Assembly: GCA_002633005.1 (NCBI GenBank)
Contig: NMRA01000173.1
Coordinates: forward strand, 263,392 to 327,391
Source of the DNA: Phoronis australis
Lineage: Eukaryota; Phoronida; Phoronidae
Reading direction: 5' to 3'
Length of the DNA stretch: 64,000 bases
Shown here: positions 35,136 to 47,100 of the stretch, piece by piece
Position numbering within the stretch: the first letter of the stretch is position 1
Layout: each line of letters opens with the position of its first letter
Position numbers and translations under genes: made by a program
Notes under the pieces: model-generated
The model's database searches: none
Seen by the model: the letters and a program-made list of their open reading frames with translations, nothing else
What the model was told of the DNA's origin: nothing

Positions 35136-38100
35136 TCACATCGTATTGGGATGTGCAAGGGCACCCATGGGGTCCCAGGGAGGCAGGACTTTTGGTTCTT
35201 GTTTGAAGACGGACATCACAGAGTCATCAATGTGCGCTTTATCAACTACAACTTCATACACGTATTCTGTAAACCACTCATCGGTCATGACGAGGTAGCC
35301 TAGGCAATGCAAATGAGACAATTGTGAGACGTTTTTTTAAGAATCTCAAAATATTACGTCCATGAAATGCCTAGTTAGAATCAAGGCATGACTCCTTCTT
35401 CATCTTCAAGAAGGAGCAAGTCAAGTTATTTCACAGAAAATTTCGCAAACAAGAGCAATGCTAAGTGTTGAAATGGGATTTTCATTAGTATCAACAGGGC
35501 TTGGAATTTTCCGCGGAAACGCGGATTTCCGCCTTTTTCAAATGTGCTTTCCGCTTTTTTATAATATTTCCGCGTAAAAAAAATCGGATTTGATATAAAA
35601 TTTCGGCGGCAAATTCCTTTCTTACCGCGGCGTTGCAGACGATGTTCACCTCGAAAAGCGGAAGTTGCTCTTTATGTTTTGGAGGAACGTACATTGTCAA
35701 CATTGCCGGGGCATCTGGGACAGCGTGGTGGGATTTTCAATGGCGTCTCGTGTTATTGTTAAGCGTGGCGACAAATACTACCGCGCTGCAGCTAAAAATG
35801 TGTGGGTTGGGAGTGGACGGGCGAGCTAAAAGGACGCAGACGCAACGCATGCATTGCTACTGATGGTGGTAACGTTTGTTTTTTTTTTTTATTAGTCCTC
35901 CCGATTTTTGTCGGGGAAAGGTTCACATTGACCATTGAAATGGTTATCGGGCATGATTTGGGCCGTAAAAGTTTCAAAGTTTCCGCGTGTTTTGTCATTG
36001 GTCATTCCAAGCCCTGTATCAAGAAATCGCTACTAGATGGAGCAGAATACATTGAAAATGGGAAAACTTTGTCGTCTTCCCCATAAAAACATATTTACCA
36101 AATATCATGAAAATCCGTCCAGGACTCAAAAGATACAGAAGAAAACAGAAAGAATTGCAATTGCCACTAGGGAACACAGTGGTAGTCATATCCATCCAAA
36201 TATATAAAAAATAGAATTGCCTATGAGGTACAGTGGTAGGCCAATCCGTTAGACAAAGTTGTCAAACATTGCCAGATTCATAGGAATGCACTTATCATAC
36301 TTCACAAAGATCCTACAAGGGGTTTAGCAGATGTGGATGTAAAAAAAGTAATTGCCACAAGAGAACACCACAGTAATCAGATCCGTCCCAAAATCAACAT
36401 CAGCTGTGATTTCATCAGCAGGGAATTATCTACCAATTTTCCCAATGACCCTTGGAACAGTTTAGCGGATAGAGAGGCTGACGCCAAAAGTGAACTCGAA
36501 AATAAAAAGAATGAAAGCGTTCAGAGGTGCGACACTTGGCGAAATAAATTGAAAAGACGATGATTGCGACCATGACGAAGATGATAAATATGACGGTGAT
36601 GGTGGTGGCAATGATGAACAACATAATAACATTCATATGACGAACGTAGATGTCAGAAATCAGTAAGAAATAGGCTACAGTCTTGTTCAATAGCAGGTTT
36701 ACTAACAACAGTGCAGCAAATTCGGTCAAGAAAGTAACAGCGTTTTCAGAAAATCTTGAATAATTCAAGAAGCAGACATTTGAAAGCCCGTTCAAAATTC
36801 TATCTAACGATAGGATTCTGTAAAATTTTTGAAAAACTTTGCATTTTTTTTAAATTGTAAATCAAATAACTCAAAAACGTTAAGTCTGAGAAGAAAAAAT
36901 TGTTATAGGTCATTTGAATAGGGTATACTTTAGAGAATCCACTTTCAAAAATTCACGTCACTTTCTCTTCCCATTTAAAATGGCACCCCAGCACGACTGA
37001 AAATGGGTTTAAATGTGCCAGACCCGCTATCCTGGAAGCAACTTTCAGTTACGCTGCAATGGATAATAGATTGTCATGAGAAACTAATACCTGAAAAATT
37101 TCGAAGCAATTGATCCTATAATGCGCCCTCTACAGGACAAAATGTTTTTGGCCCGAAATTGAGGTGCACACCTGAAATTGCCGATTTTTCAGCCAGAAGT
37201 AAAGGATTTTCAGTACACAGGTAGCACACCTATAGTGCAATAAACATACCGATTTTCATCTGTTTACATAAAAAATTATAGCCTCTATGAGCATTTGAAT
37301 CTGAAATTGAAAACAAAATGGCCACCACATCCGCCATCTTGGATCTGATCACGACGAAAAATAATAGGGTTCCAGGACTTCCGGAACTACATGTTGTGTG
37401 CAATTTTTTTGTTGTGAACACGAAGTCAACATTTATTGACTTGTTCACAATGTATTCATACTGCAGTGAATGTGAGGTCACTGTTTGTTGACTCATCAAC
37501 ACGCACACTAGCTAATTTGGACATCTAAATCAACATGTGAAAGACATGAACCATGCAGTGATGTTGCAAACTCGGAAGTTTTTGTTGTTTGAACACTGCA
37601 TTCAATAATGCATTTGAAGCATTAAACATTTGAATTCCATATGAGAGTCTGAGTCTGCTATGAGCAAATAGTATGCCGTCTGACAGGTTGCTATTATGTT
37701 ACAGCCTATAACAAATAAACAAATTCGTATGTTTCTGGGTGACAAGCTCAACTCCAAACAATTGACAAAACTGAATTGTTTGAGTACCACACAAGAATAG
37801 ATGGAAACAAACATAAAGTTTGAAAAATAAAAATACACACCCTTTTCTGCAATATCTTTCTCACCCCAGGAATTCTCAACTCTGTACTTGATTGGATTGC
37901 CATCCTGTACAAAAATAATCATGTCGTTAAATATTGGAAGATTGCTATTGTAATCTCAGAACTGCAGGCAGCGCAGCAAAGCACAGCACAGCAGCAGGCA
38001 GCACAGGGCCAGGCGACACAGGACCAGGCGGCACAGGGCCAGGCGACACAGGATCAGGCGACACAGGACCAGGCGGCACAGGACCAGGCAGCACAGGGCC

Positions 38101-41100
38101 AGGCGGCACAGGACCAGGCAGCACAGGGCCAGGCAACACAGGACCAGGCGGCACAGGGCCAGGCGGCACAGGACCAGGCGGCACGGCACCAGGGCGCCAG
38201 ACGGCATGGCAGCACAGCACCAGGCGGTATGCCCAAAAAATGACAGACTGGTACAAAACTATGAAATCAATTATACAGGCTTTCTACATTTAGAAAACAT
38301 GTACTATGTACATACTATAATTATACAGTTTATTTGGCTTAATGCAGTCTTACTACAGACAGGAGACTCATAGTGGAGGCACTAAAGAGGAGTGTATCTT
38401 GAGCAAGATTATTGAATAAAGGTGCACAGCAGCATATCTGTGGATATACCGACAAAAAGCAATTATATTAAAGATTACACAAAGGTTGGTTCGGGAGAAA
38501 AATTTACAAAACTGAGAACTTTCCGACACATTTTATGTCAAATGTCCTATTATCCAAGGCAGCCATACTAATTTACATACCGTATTACGTAAGAGCTAAT
38601 AAAATGGGTGTGAATAAGAAGCAATCTTAATAGATCTGTTATACTCAGTTGCTATATGATAACTGGATTGTATAATTAACAGGTGTTCCAGCAGGAGTAT
38701 CCAGAGGTGTGGCAACAGCTGGAGAGGTTTAATATTCACAAAAAGACGTAAGCCCACCAATTATCATGGCAGCATCATATTGAACTTCCTCGTGAAGTCG
38801 TACAACTCTTCACTTGTAAATCATTTTTTGTAAACGTCCGAGACCAGAACAGGCTGGTGACTACAGTGGTACCATCCGAGACCAGAACAGGCTGATGTCT
38901 AGAAAGGCAGAAATTGGAAAGAACAAATACTTGCAACTAGTCTAAGACAATTAGTTGACATTATAAAGAAGCTTGCATTAATGTTGAAAACAATTACAAT
39001 AAAGACAACAGAAAATTGATATTCCAGAAACTAAGAGTTACAAACTGTGGCAATGTCCTTGTATACATTTGTGTGTAAAATTTTTGGGAATTCTTCACAG
39101 CCAACTGTGAAACGAGTAAAATAGTCAAATTAAATGCTTTCCCCTCTTTTTGATGACGCAATTAATGGCACGGAGAGTGAAGGATGGCTCCAGGAGGTGC
39201 ACTGTTTGTTGTTTAGGAAAGATACTGTGGTTTTTGACTCATCGAGAAATAAACTGTTTGAAAAACTTACAGTCCTGAAAACTTGCATTAATGAGATTGG
39301 CACGGTTATTCGATAAACTAAGTCAAAGTTTATGACAGTCAATCACGAGGACCACACTGAAGTACAACTGGAAAATGCTAAGATTAATCACACTGAGGCC
39401 TATGGCTACCTTGGCACCAGGCCTTCATCTCGAGGGTGTCCAGGATGTTCAGGCCTTCACCCAGAGGGTGTCCAGGATGTTCAAACAGACACCGTGACTC
39501 AAACTTAGACACGTTAGCTAGGACCCACTATTAAGCATTTTGATGCTCAAGTCAAGTAAAAAAAGTCGGCATGGATGTCTGTTTTAACTTGTAGATCTGG
39601 GAGCTCATTGACCAATCCAGAGACAGTTTAGAAATGATGCAAGATACTGTTTGAAAAACTACGAGAGCAGAACCATGTCTTCACAGTGACACATCACAGC
39701 AATTTGACTTGGGGTCACGAAAAATGTCATGTTATTGGTCATGGACGCTCTGAGCAATTTTGAAACGTATTTTAGACCCCGTTTTTGAAATCCTGGATGA
39801 ACTCCTGCTTCTTGGCCATCATTTCTCCTGACCCTGTGCCACAGTAATCCCTGGAGCATACCAGGGAAAAAGGAGGATTTTCTCGAAATTTTCTGTACCA
39901 CCTATGGCAGGAATGTATGTGGAGTATCCGCTGTACTGTTGTGAAATGTAGCTTTGTAGCACTCAAGTACTGTACTGTTGTGAAATGTAGCTTTGTAGCA
40001 CTCAAGTACTGTACTGTTGTGAAATGTGGCTTTGTAGCACTCAAGTACTGTACGCTTGTGAAATGTAGCTTTGTAGCACTCAAGTACTGTACGCTTGTGA
40101 AATGTGGCATTGTAGCACTCAAGTACTGTACACTTGTGAAATGTAGCTTTGTAGCACTCAAGTACTGTACGCTTGTGAAATGTAGCTTTTTAGCACTCAA
40201 GTACTGTACACTTGTGAAATGTGGCTTTGTAGCACTCAAGTACTGTACGCTTGTGAAATGTGGCATTGTAGCACTCAAGTACTGTACTGTTGTGAAATGT
40301 AGCTTTGTAGCACTCAAGTACTGTACGCTTGTGAAATGTAGCTTTTTAGCACTCAAGTACTGTACACTTGTGAAATGTGGCTTTGTAGCACTCAAGTACT
40401 GTACGCTTGTGAAATGTGGCATTGTAGCACTCAAGTACTGTACTGTTGTGAAATGTAGCTTTGTAGCACTCAAGTACTGTACGCTTGTGAAATGTAGCTT
40501 TTTAGCACTCAAGTACTGTACACTTGTGAAATGTGGCTTTGTAGCACTCAAGTACTGTACGCTTGTGAAATGTAGCTTTGTAGCACTCAAGTACTGTACG
40601 CTTGTGAAATGTAGCTTTGTAGCACTCAAGTACTATACCTTTCTGGCTCTTTCCCCAACCATTCATTTACAACAAATGCCCAAACTAGTGCATGCCCACA
40701 GATAACAACATGGAATTCTAGGTGTCAAATGCCCAAACCAGTGCATGCCCGCTGATAACAACATGGAATTCTATGTGTCAAAAACATAATCATTGCACAG
40801 TACCATTCTTCGTTATTACAAACCTTATCCAGAGACACAGCTGTTATGACCATAGCATGAGTCATCAAAGATTCACCAAACATAAGACGTTCAGCCTTCG
40901 TCAGATTTCTGACTGAGGTGTTGAAAACCAGTTGATAGTCGTGACTACAATGAAATAAATTGAAAAGTGAAGGCAGGGCAAAAGTTGAGAGAAAAGACAC
41001 AAAATGCTGTCACGCAGATTCTACTTACAATTTCTTATCATGTATCACTAGATTACATTAGGTGATCACATCTTTATTGTGTATCACTAGATTACATTAG

Positions 41101-44100
41101 GTGATCACATCTTTATTGTGTATCACTAGATTACATTAGGTGATCACATCTTTATTGTGTATCACTAGATTACATTAGGTGATCACATCTTTATTGTGTA
41201 TCACTAGATTACATTAGGTGATCACATCTTTATTGTGTATCACTAGATTACATTAGGTGATCACATCTTTAATATGTCACTATGAAATTTTGTAAGAAAT
41301 CAAAATTACACATGGAGCAGTTTAATGTAAGGTCAAAACAGCATAGTTGGTACTGGTCTTTACCCCGACTTATGTCCAGATCTGTGATCACCAACTAAAA
41401 AATAAGTGCCTATGTAATTTCAGGCAAGGTCTTTTGTTTTTTTTGAAAAGTTGCACAAAAGCACATCAGTAAGAGTATGCAAGGTGTGAAACGCCATGAC
41501 TTGCCAAGGGACGAGTAAAAAAATAAATCCCACATCATTTTTGGTTGTCTTGATTTTTCTTTCTTGAAAAAAGAGCAACTTAACACAGTACACCACTGTC
41601 TTGATTTCCAAAACAGAACACACACAAAACCAGAACCAACTATGGTATGTTGGCCAGCTATAGGATTTGGACTACCTTACCATCTCATATCATTGGAACC
41701 AAACTGCCTCCAGAAATGTTTACCAACATCACAGCCAAACCACACAGGCTGAAAGAGAACTGTATCATTACTGACTACAATGACAGCATGAGATAGCATT
41801 GCAATCAGAACACAAAATGGTCAAATGCAATCACATCAACTTCAGGGACTAGAAACTCAGCATGTTATGATCATCCATTTGAATAGAGATAAGACTATTA
41901 TCCACTCATGCTGTGTAAGCAATTAATAAACCTGATAATCACATCTTTGTTAGTGGAACGACTTTTAATGAATTAGCGAAATACTCAAACTTTCATAATT
42001 TCTGATGTGCTCAGAAATTTGACCATTCTGAGTATGCAAGTCTGTCTATCAACATGAAATTGCAGCATGTGCATAAAGTACCAAACCCTTGCAGATTTTC
42101 ATTGAAGAACTATTTAATTTCTTTAAACTGTGTTATTGATAACCAGAGAACGATGAAGTCCTTTCCACGCTGAGTAATTTCATTATGTTGAGAGAGTATT
42201 GGCAGACAGATAGCAATAAGTCTATTTTCGATAGTCAAAACATAAATAAAAATTATAATAAACTAATTAAATACAAAGACATGAAAACAAAACATTCATC
42301 TTCAACAGTAAAGTTAGCTACAAGAGCAAAAAATGCACCCACGAATGTATCGCAAATGGTGTGCTTTTAGGGTTATTTATTTGTATCATAGAAATGGCCA
42401 ATAGATGGCGCAAAAAACATACAATCCATCCAAAAATGGGAACATGCCATATTTCATAAAAATCTGTCTAGGAACTTCAGAGAAACAAAGGAAAACAGAA
42501 CAAAATGAAATTGCCACTTGTGGGCACAGCGTCCGTTCCATCCGCCTGAAAGTCGAAGTCTGCTATCTTCATATAAATTCACTTACTAAATTTCAAGGAG
42601 AATGCCACCCGATTTAATTAGTCTTTTTACTGTCTTAATCGGTCTATATCCAAATTTCCTCACATACGGTCAACCTTACCTTGCCGAGAGGTGTCGCGTT
42701 AACCTGTGAGGAAGGTGAGAAACAATGCAGCGACGTCAGTGGTTCATTTGCAGCAGAGTGAATGCCGCTATGTTGCGGTGCATCGTTCCCACTTGTTCAA
42801 ACTATGCATCTGCGAGGAAAGTGGGTACATCCTTTTTTCGACTTCATCGAGAGTCCGAAATGCTTAGAAGGTGGCTCGCGGTAGTGAAGAATGAAAAGTA
42901 CGCTGTTAATAGCAAGTATGAGGCCGTGTCTGTGGCCGGCAGTCGTCGAAAGTGAGTCTGACGAATGCCGGCTTACCAAAGAACTATCCATACATTCCGT
43001 TGTGTGTGCATGTTCACGGCTTCTCTCTAGTATTTCTTGATCACTGTATTCCGGTTCGAACTGATAGCCTGTGAAACTTAGCGATCCACCTACAAACCAC
43101 TGGCCGGGATAACGAGTCAGTCTGGCTGTGACGGGCCTGGTCGGGTTCCGAGCCGGGATAACAAGGCTTTTGTGTGTTTAGAACTCAAAAAATCACAAGT
43201 CTAAACAACACAGATCTAGGTTCTTCTCTCTGTATTTCACGGAAGAATACTTTGAATTTATCTCCGAACAGAACCTAAACTCCTGCTACGGTCCTTGGTA
43301 AATTGGTCTACCGAACTTTGTAGGCTACGGTGTGTCCAAATACCAATAAATCCGTAACAACGAAATAAAACAAGACATTTTTATAAGAACTCGATGTATT
43401 TTTAAGGGTTTTACATCAAAGTTTGATAATTTCTTGCTGTTAAACGATGAATTCAAGCGATAAGCTGACACCGGTAACCCGTGTTGTGAACTGCTGAACA
43501 GACTGCATGTGAAACCAATGATCTCATTGGATAATTTCAACACCTCCATCTGCCGTCAGGTGTCAGGTAACACAACCCAACGTGCCGTTATCGAGTAGAA
43601 CTATTCGATCTAAATTGATACAAAATAGGTTGTTTTTTGGGTGGCATGCTCCTTTAATAAAGATCCTGCAGTGGGTTTTGGAGATACAGCTATGGGCGCA
43701 AAACAACACAAAATTACCACTAGGAGACGCCACAGTAGTCAGTCACCATCATCAAATGTCCTCTTCAGACTGAAAACATGTACGCCAATTTTCAAAACCA
43801 TCCCTAGAATGATTTGGTTGATCGAAGAGTGGACGCCAAAAACAAGATTTGAAAACAGCAAAAATGACCACCAGGTGGCGCAAAATACCTCGATTCCATC
43901 CAAAAACAGGATAATAGCGTCATCTCACCAATAGATGCCTATATTCAAAATTTTATGAAAATCTGTTGAGGACCTTTGAAGAGGGCACACCAGAAGTCAG
44001 TTCCGTCCGAAAGTCGTCGTCGTCCATTGTCAACATCATATAAATACACTAGCTTAATTATTAAAGTAAAGATCCTGCAAACGGTTTAATAGATACAGCC

Positions 44101-47100
44101 ATGAGTGCAAAATAAAACAAAATTGCCACAAGGAGGAGCCACAGAAGTCGAACTCGGAAAATTGTTGTCAGCCGTCCACTTCATTGTAAAATCATACATG
44201 GAAATTTTCACAATTATCCTGAAAGCCGTTTGGTTGATAGACGAGTGGACGCCAAAAAACAGACTCGAAAACACTAGGTGGCGCAAACTAGGTCGAATTC
44301 ATTTGAAAACAGAGAAATAGAGTCACCTCATTAACTGATGCCTGTATGCCAAATTTTATGAAAATACGTGGAGAACCTTTGAACATACAGAGGTAAACTT
44401 AAAAAAAATAAAATTGCCACTAGGTGGCACACCAGTAGTCAGATTCGTCTGAAAGTCGTCGTCCTCCCTTGTTAACATCATATAAATATACTTACCAAAT
44501 TTAGTAAAGATCCTGTGAACGGTTTAGGGGATACAGCCACAGGTGCAAAAAAAAAAACTGCCACTAGGAGGCACCACAGTAGTCAAAGTTGTCAGAAAAT
44601 CAGTCAGCCGTCCACTTTATAGTAAGAACTTACATGCCAATTTTCATAATCATCCTTAGAGCAGTTTGGTTGATAGAGGGGTGGACGCAAAAAAAAACAG
44701 ACTCGAAAACAGTAAAAATGGCCACTAGGTACTGCAAACTACGTCAAATCCATCTGAAAATGGGAAAATAGCGTCATCTCACTAACAGGTGCCTATATAC
44801 CAAATTTTATGAAAATCCATTATAAAGGACTTTTGAAGATACAAAGGTAAACGTAAAAAAACTAAAATTGCCACTAGGGGGCACACCGGCAGTTGGATCA
44901 GTCCGAAAGTTCGCTCATGCCGTCCCATCCATGGAAGGAACACATGTGCAAAATTTCATGAACATAAGTCAAGGCGTTTTGGAGATAGAGCAGCAGACGC
45001 CGGACGGATGCTGGACCGACACCGGACATACAGAGATGACGGCATAATGCGTCCACATATAAATATGTGGGCGCATAAAAATTCAAGAGTACTGTACCTT
45101 GCGACAACACGATATTCTGTTAAATGCAACATCTAATATTTTGAATTGTACCCCACAGTGGAAATCAAAAATCTCAGTATACGGCGACACAGTTTCCTTG
45201 AATAGCCTGTTCAAGCTCAGTGTACGAGGACCAAGGTTTACAAGGCTAGCACTACTCTAGGTATTACTGAGTCTTTAATTATTTAGCACATTTGCCAAAA
45301 AAGGTGACTTTAATGTCAAAGGCTGACTATCTTGCTGCAAATTTTCAAAATTTTCCCAATTATTGTTTTATGTCAATTGCATAAAATAAATTTTGGTAAT
45401 TAAGGAAGTAAGCTTTATTTTTTGTTACAAATCTGTCAGCCTTGCAATGTGCTAAATGCAAGATGAATAACTGTGCTGGGACAACACCGTGGCTTCAGAT
45501 TCACATTACCTGGTCATTCTTGATAGACTCCACGACAACCTTCTTCAAGACATTGATTGGCTGATTGTTGTAGAGCACATCCCGGCCCCCCACCATGTTG
45601 TTCAAATACTCCACAGTGAGGAGCTGGTTGTAACCACTGGTTGACCGTGGATCATTAATCAGACATGCCTGCAAACAGATAATGTCATTACCACCTAGCA
45701 ACACTGTGACGATTTGTCATCTGACATCTGAGACACTTTACCAAAAGTTACACAAACTAAAACTTGACATGCGAAAACACTAATTGCTTTTAACTTGAAG
45801 TAAAAGACTCATCAGGAACTAAAACACTAGAATTGTACACGTTATGTTACCATAAAAGCCAATGAACAAAAGGCTAATTTGCAGCTTGCTATCTAAAGCC
45901 AATGTAGTCGTCAAGTAAACTAGAGGCCTACCCTTAACAGTTCACAACTAGAGGCCTACCCTTAACAGTTCACAACTAGAGGCCTACCCTTAACAGTTCA
46001 CAACTAGAGGCCTACCCTTAACAGTTCACAACTAGAGGCCTACCCTTAACAGTTCACAACTAGAGGCCTACCCTTAANNNNNNNNNNNNNNNNNNNNNNN
46101 NNNNNNNNNNNNNNNNNNNNNNNNNNNNNNNNNNNNNNNNNNNNNNNNNNNNNNNNNNNNNNNNNNNNNNNNNNNNNNNNNNNNNNNNNNNNNNNNNNNN
46201 NNNNNNNNNNNNNNNNNNNNNNNNNNNNNNNNNNNNNNNNNNNNNNNNNNNNNNNNNNNNNNNNNNNNNNNNNNNNNNNNNNNNNNNNNNNNNNNNNNNN
46301 NNNNNNNNNNNNNNNNNNNNNNNNNNNNNNNNNNNNNNNNNNNNNNNNNNNNNNNNNNNNNNNNNNNNNNNNNNNNNNNNNNNNNNNNNNNNNNNNNNNN
46401 NNNNNNNNNNNNNNNNNNNNNNNNNNNNNNNNNNNNNNNNNNNNNNNNNNNNNNNNNNNNNNNNNNNNNNNNNNNNNNNNNNNNNNNNNNNNNNNNNNNN
46501 NNNNNNNNNNNNNNNNNNNNNNNNNNNNNNNNNNNNNNNNNNNNNNNNNNNNNNNNNNNNNNNNNNNNNNNNNNNNNNNNNNNNNNNNNNNNNNNNNNNN
46601 NNNNNNNNNNNNNNNNNNNNNNNNNNNNNNNNNNNNNNNNNNNNNNNNNNNNNNNNNNNNNNNNNNNNNNNNNNNNNNNNNNNNNNNNNNNNNNNNNNNN
46701 NNNNNNNNNNNNNNNNNNNNNNNNNNNNNNNNNNNNNNNNNNNNNNNNNNNNNNNNNNNNNNNNNNNNNNNNNNNNNNNNNNNNNNNNNNNNNNNNNNNN
46801 NNNNNNNNNNNNNNNNNNNNNNNNNNNNNNNNNNNNNNNNNNNNNNNNNNNNNNNNNNNNNNNNNNNNNNNNNNNNNNNNNNNNNNNNNNNNNNNNNNNN
46901 NNNNNNNNNNNNNNNNNNNNNNNNNNNNNNNNNNNNNNNNNNNNNNNNNNNNNNNNNNNNNNNNNNNNNNNNNNNNNNNNNNNNNNNNNNNNNNNNNNNN
47001 CATGTTGACTGACTAGTAAATGAAAGCAAACGACGACGGAACTTAACACAACCGAGGTAGAACAATGACTGAGTCGGCAGCTCTCACAGTCAGACTATAT

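Larger units (their letters stand above)
42320..45085 (+). mobile_element. Composite repeat with CTCF-like motifs and terminal hairpin (forward copy, interrupted)
   Basis: Begins near GCACCCACGAATGTATCGCA and ends with the hairpin TGCGTCCACATAT AA ATATGTGGGCGCA (about 45047-45075; 12 of 13 stem pairs). Internal units of about 410-430 bases repeat roughly four times, each with up to three motifs of the form GCCACTAGGTGGCRC: CCACCAGGTGGCGC at 43865, CACTAGGTGGCGC at 44271, CCACTAGGTGGCAC at 44415, CCACTAGGGGGCAC at 44867. Interrupted at 42595-43654 by a THAP-bearing element. Class probably Helitron-like (inference). Confidence 0.7.

Noticed and set aside
37934-38293. Collagen-like GPGGT repeat protein
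   Set aside because: It is the 15-base intronic minisatellite of BLMH; GPGGT has no Gly-X-Y triplet register and no gene context.
39772-40705. Long ORFs of 262 (+) and 285 (-) codons
   Set aside because: They consist almost wholly of the 39-base repeat and lie between BLMH exons 9 and 10; open on both strands only because the unit is a multiple of three without stops.
46046-47065. ORFs of over 300 residues on the minus strand
   Set aside because: They are almost entirely unresolved bases (X) from the assembly gap.
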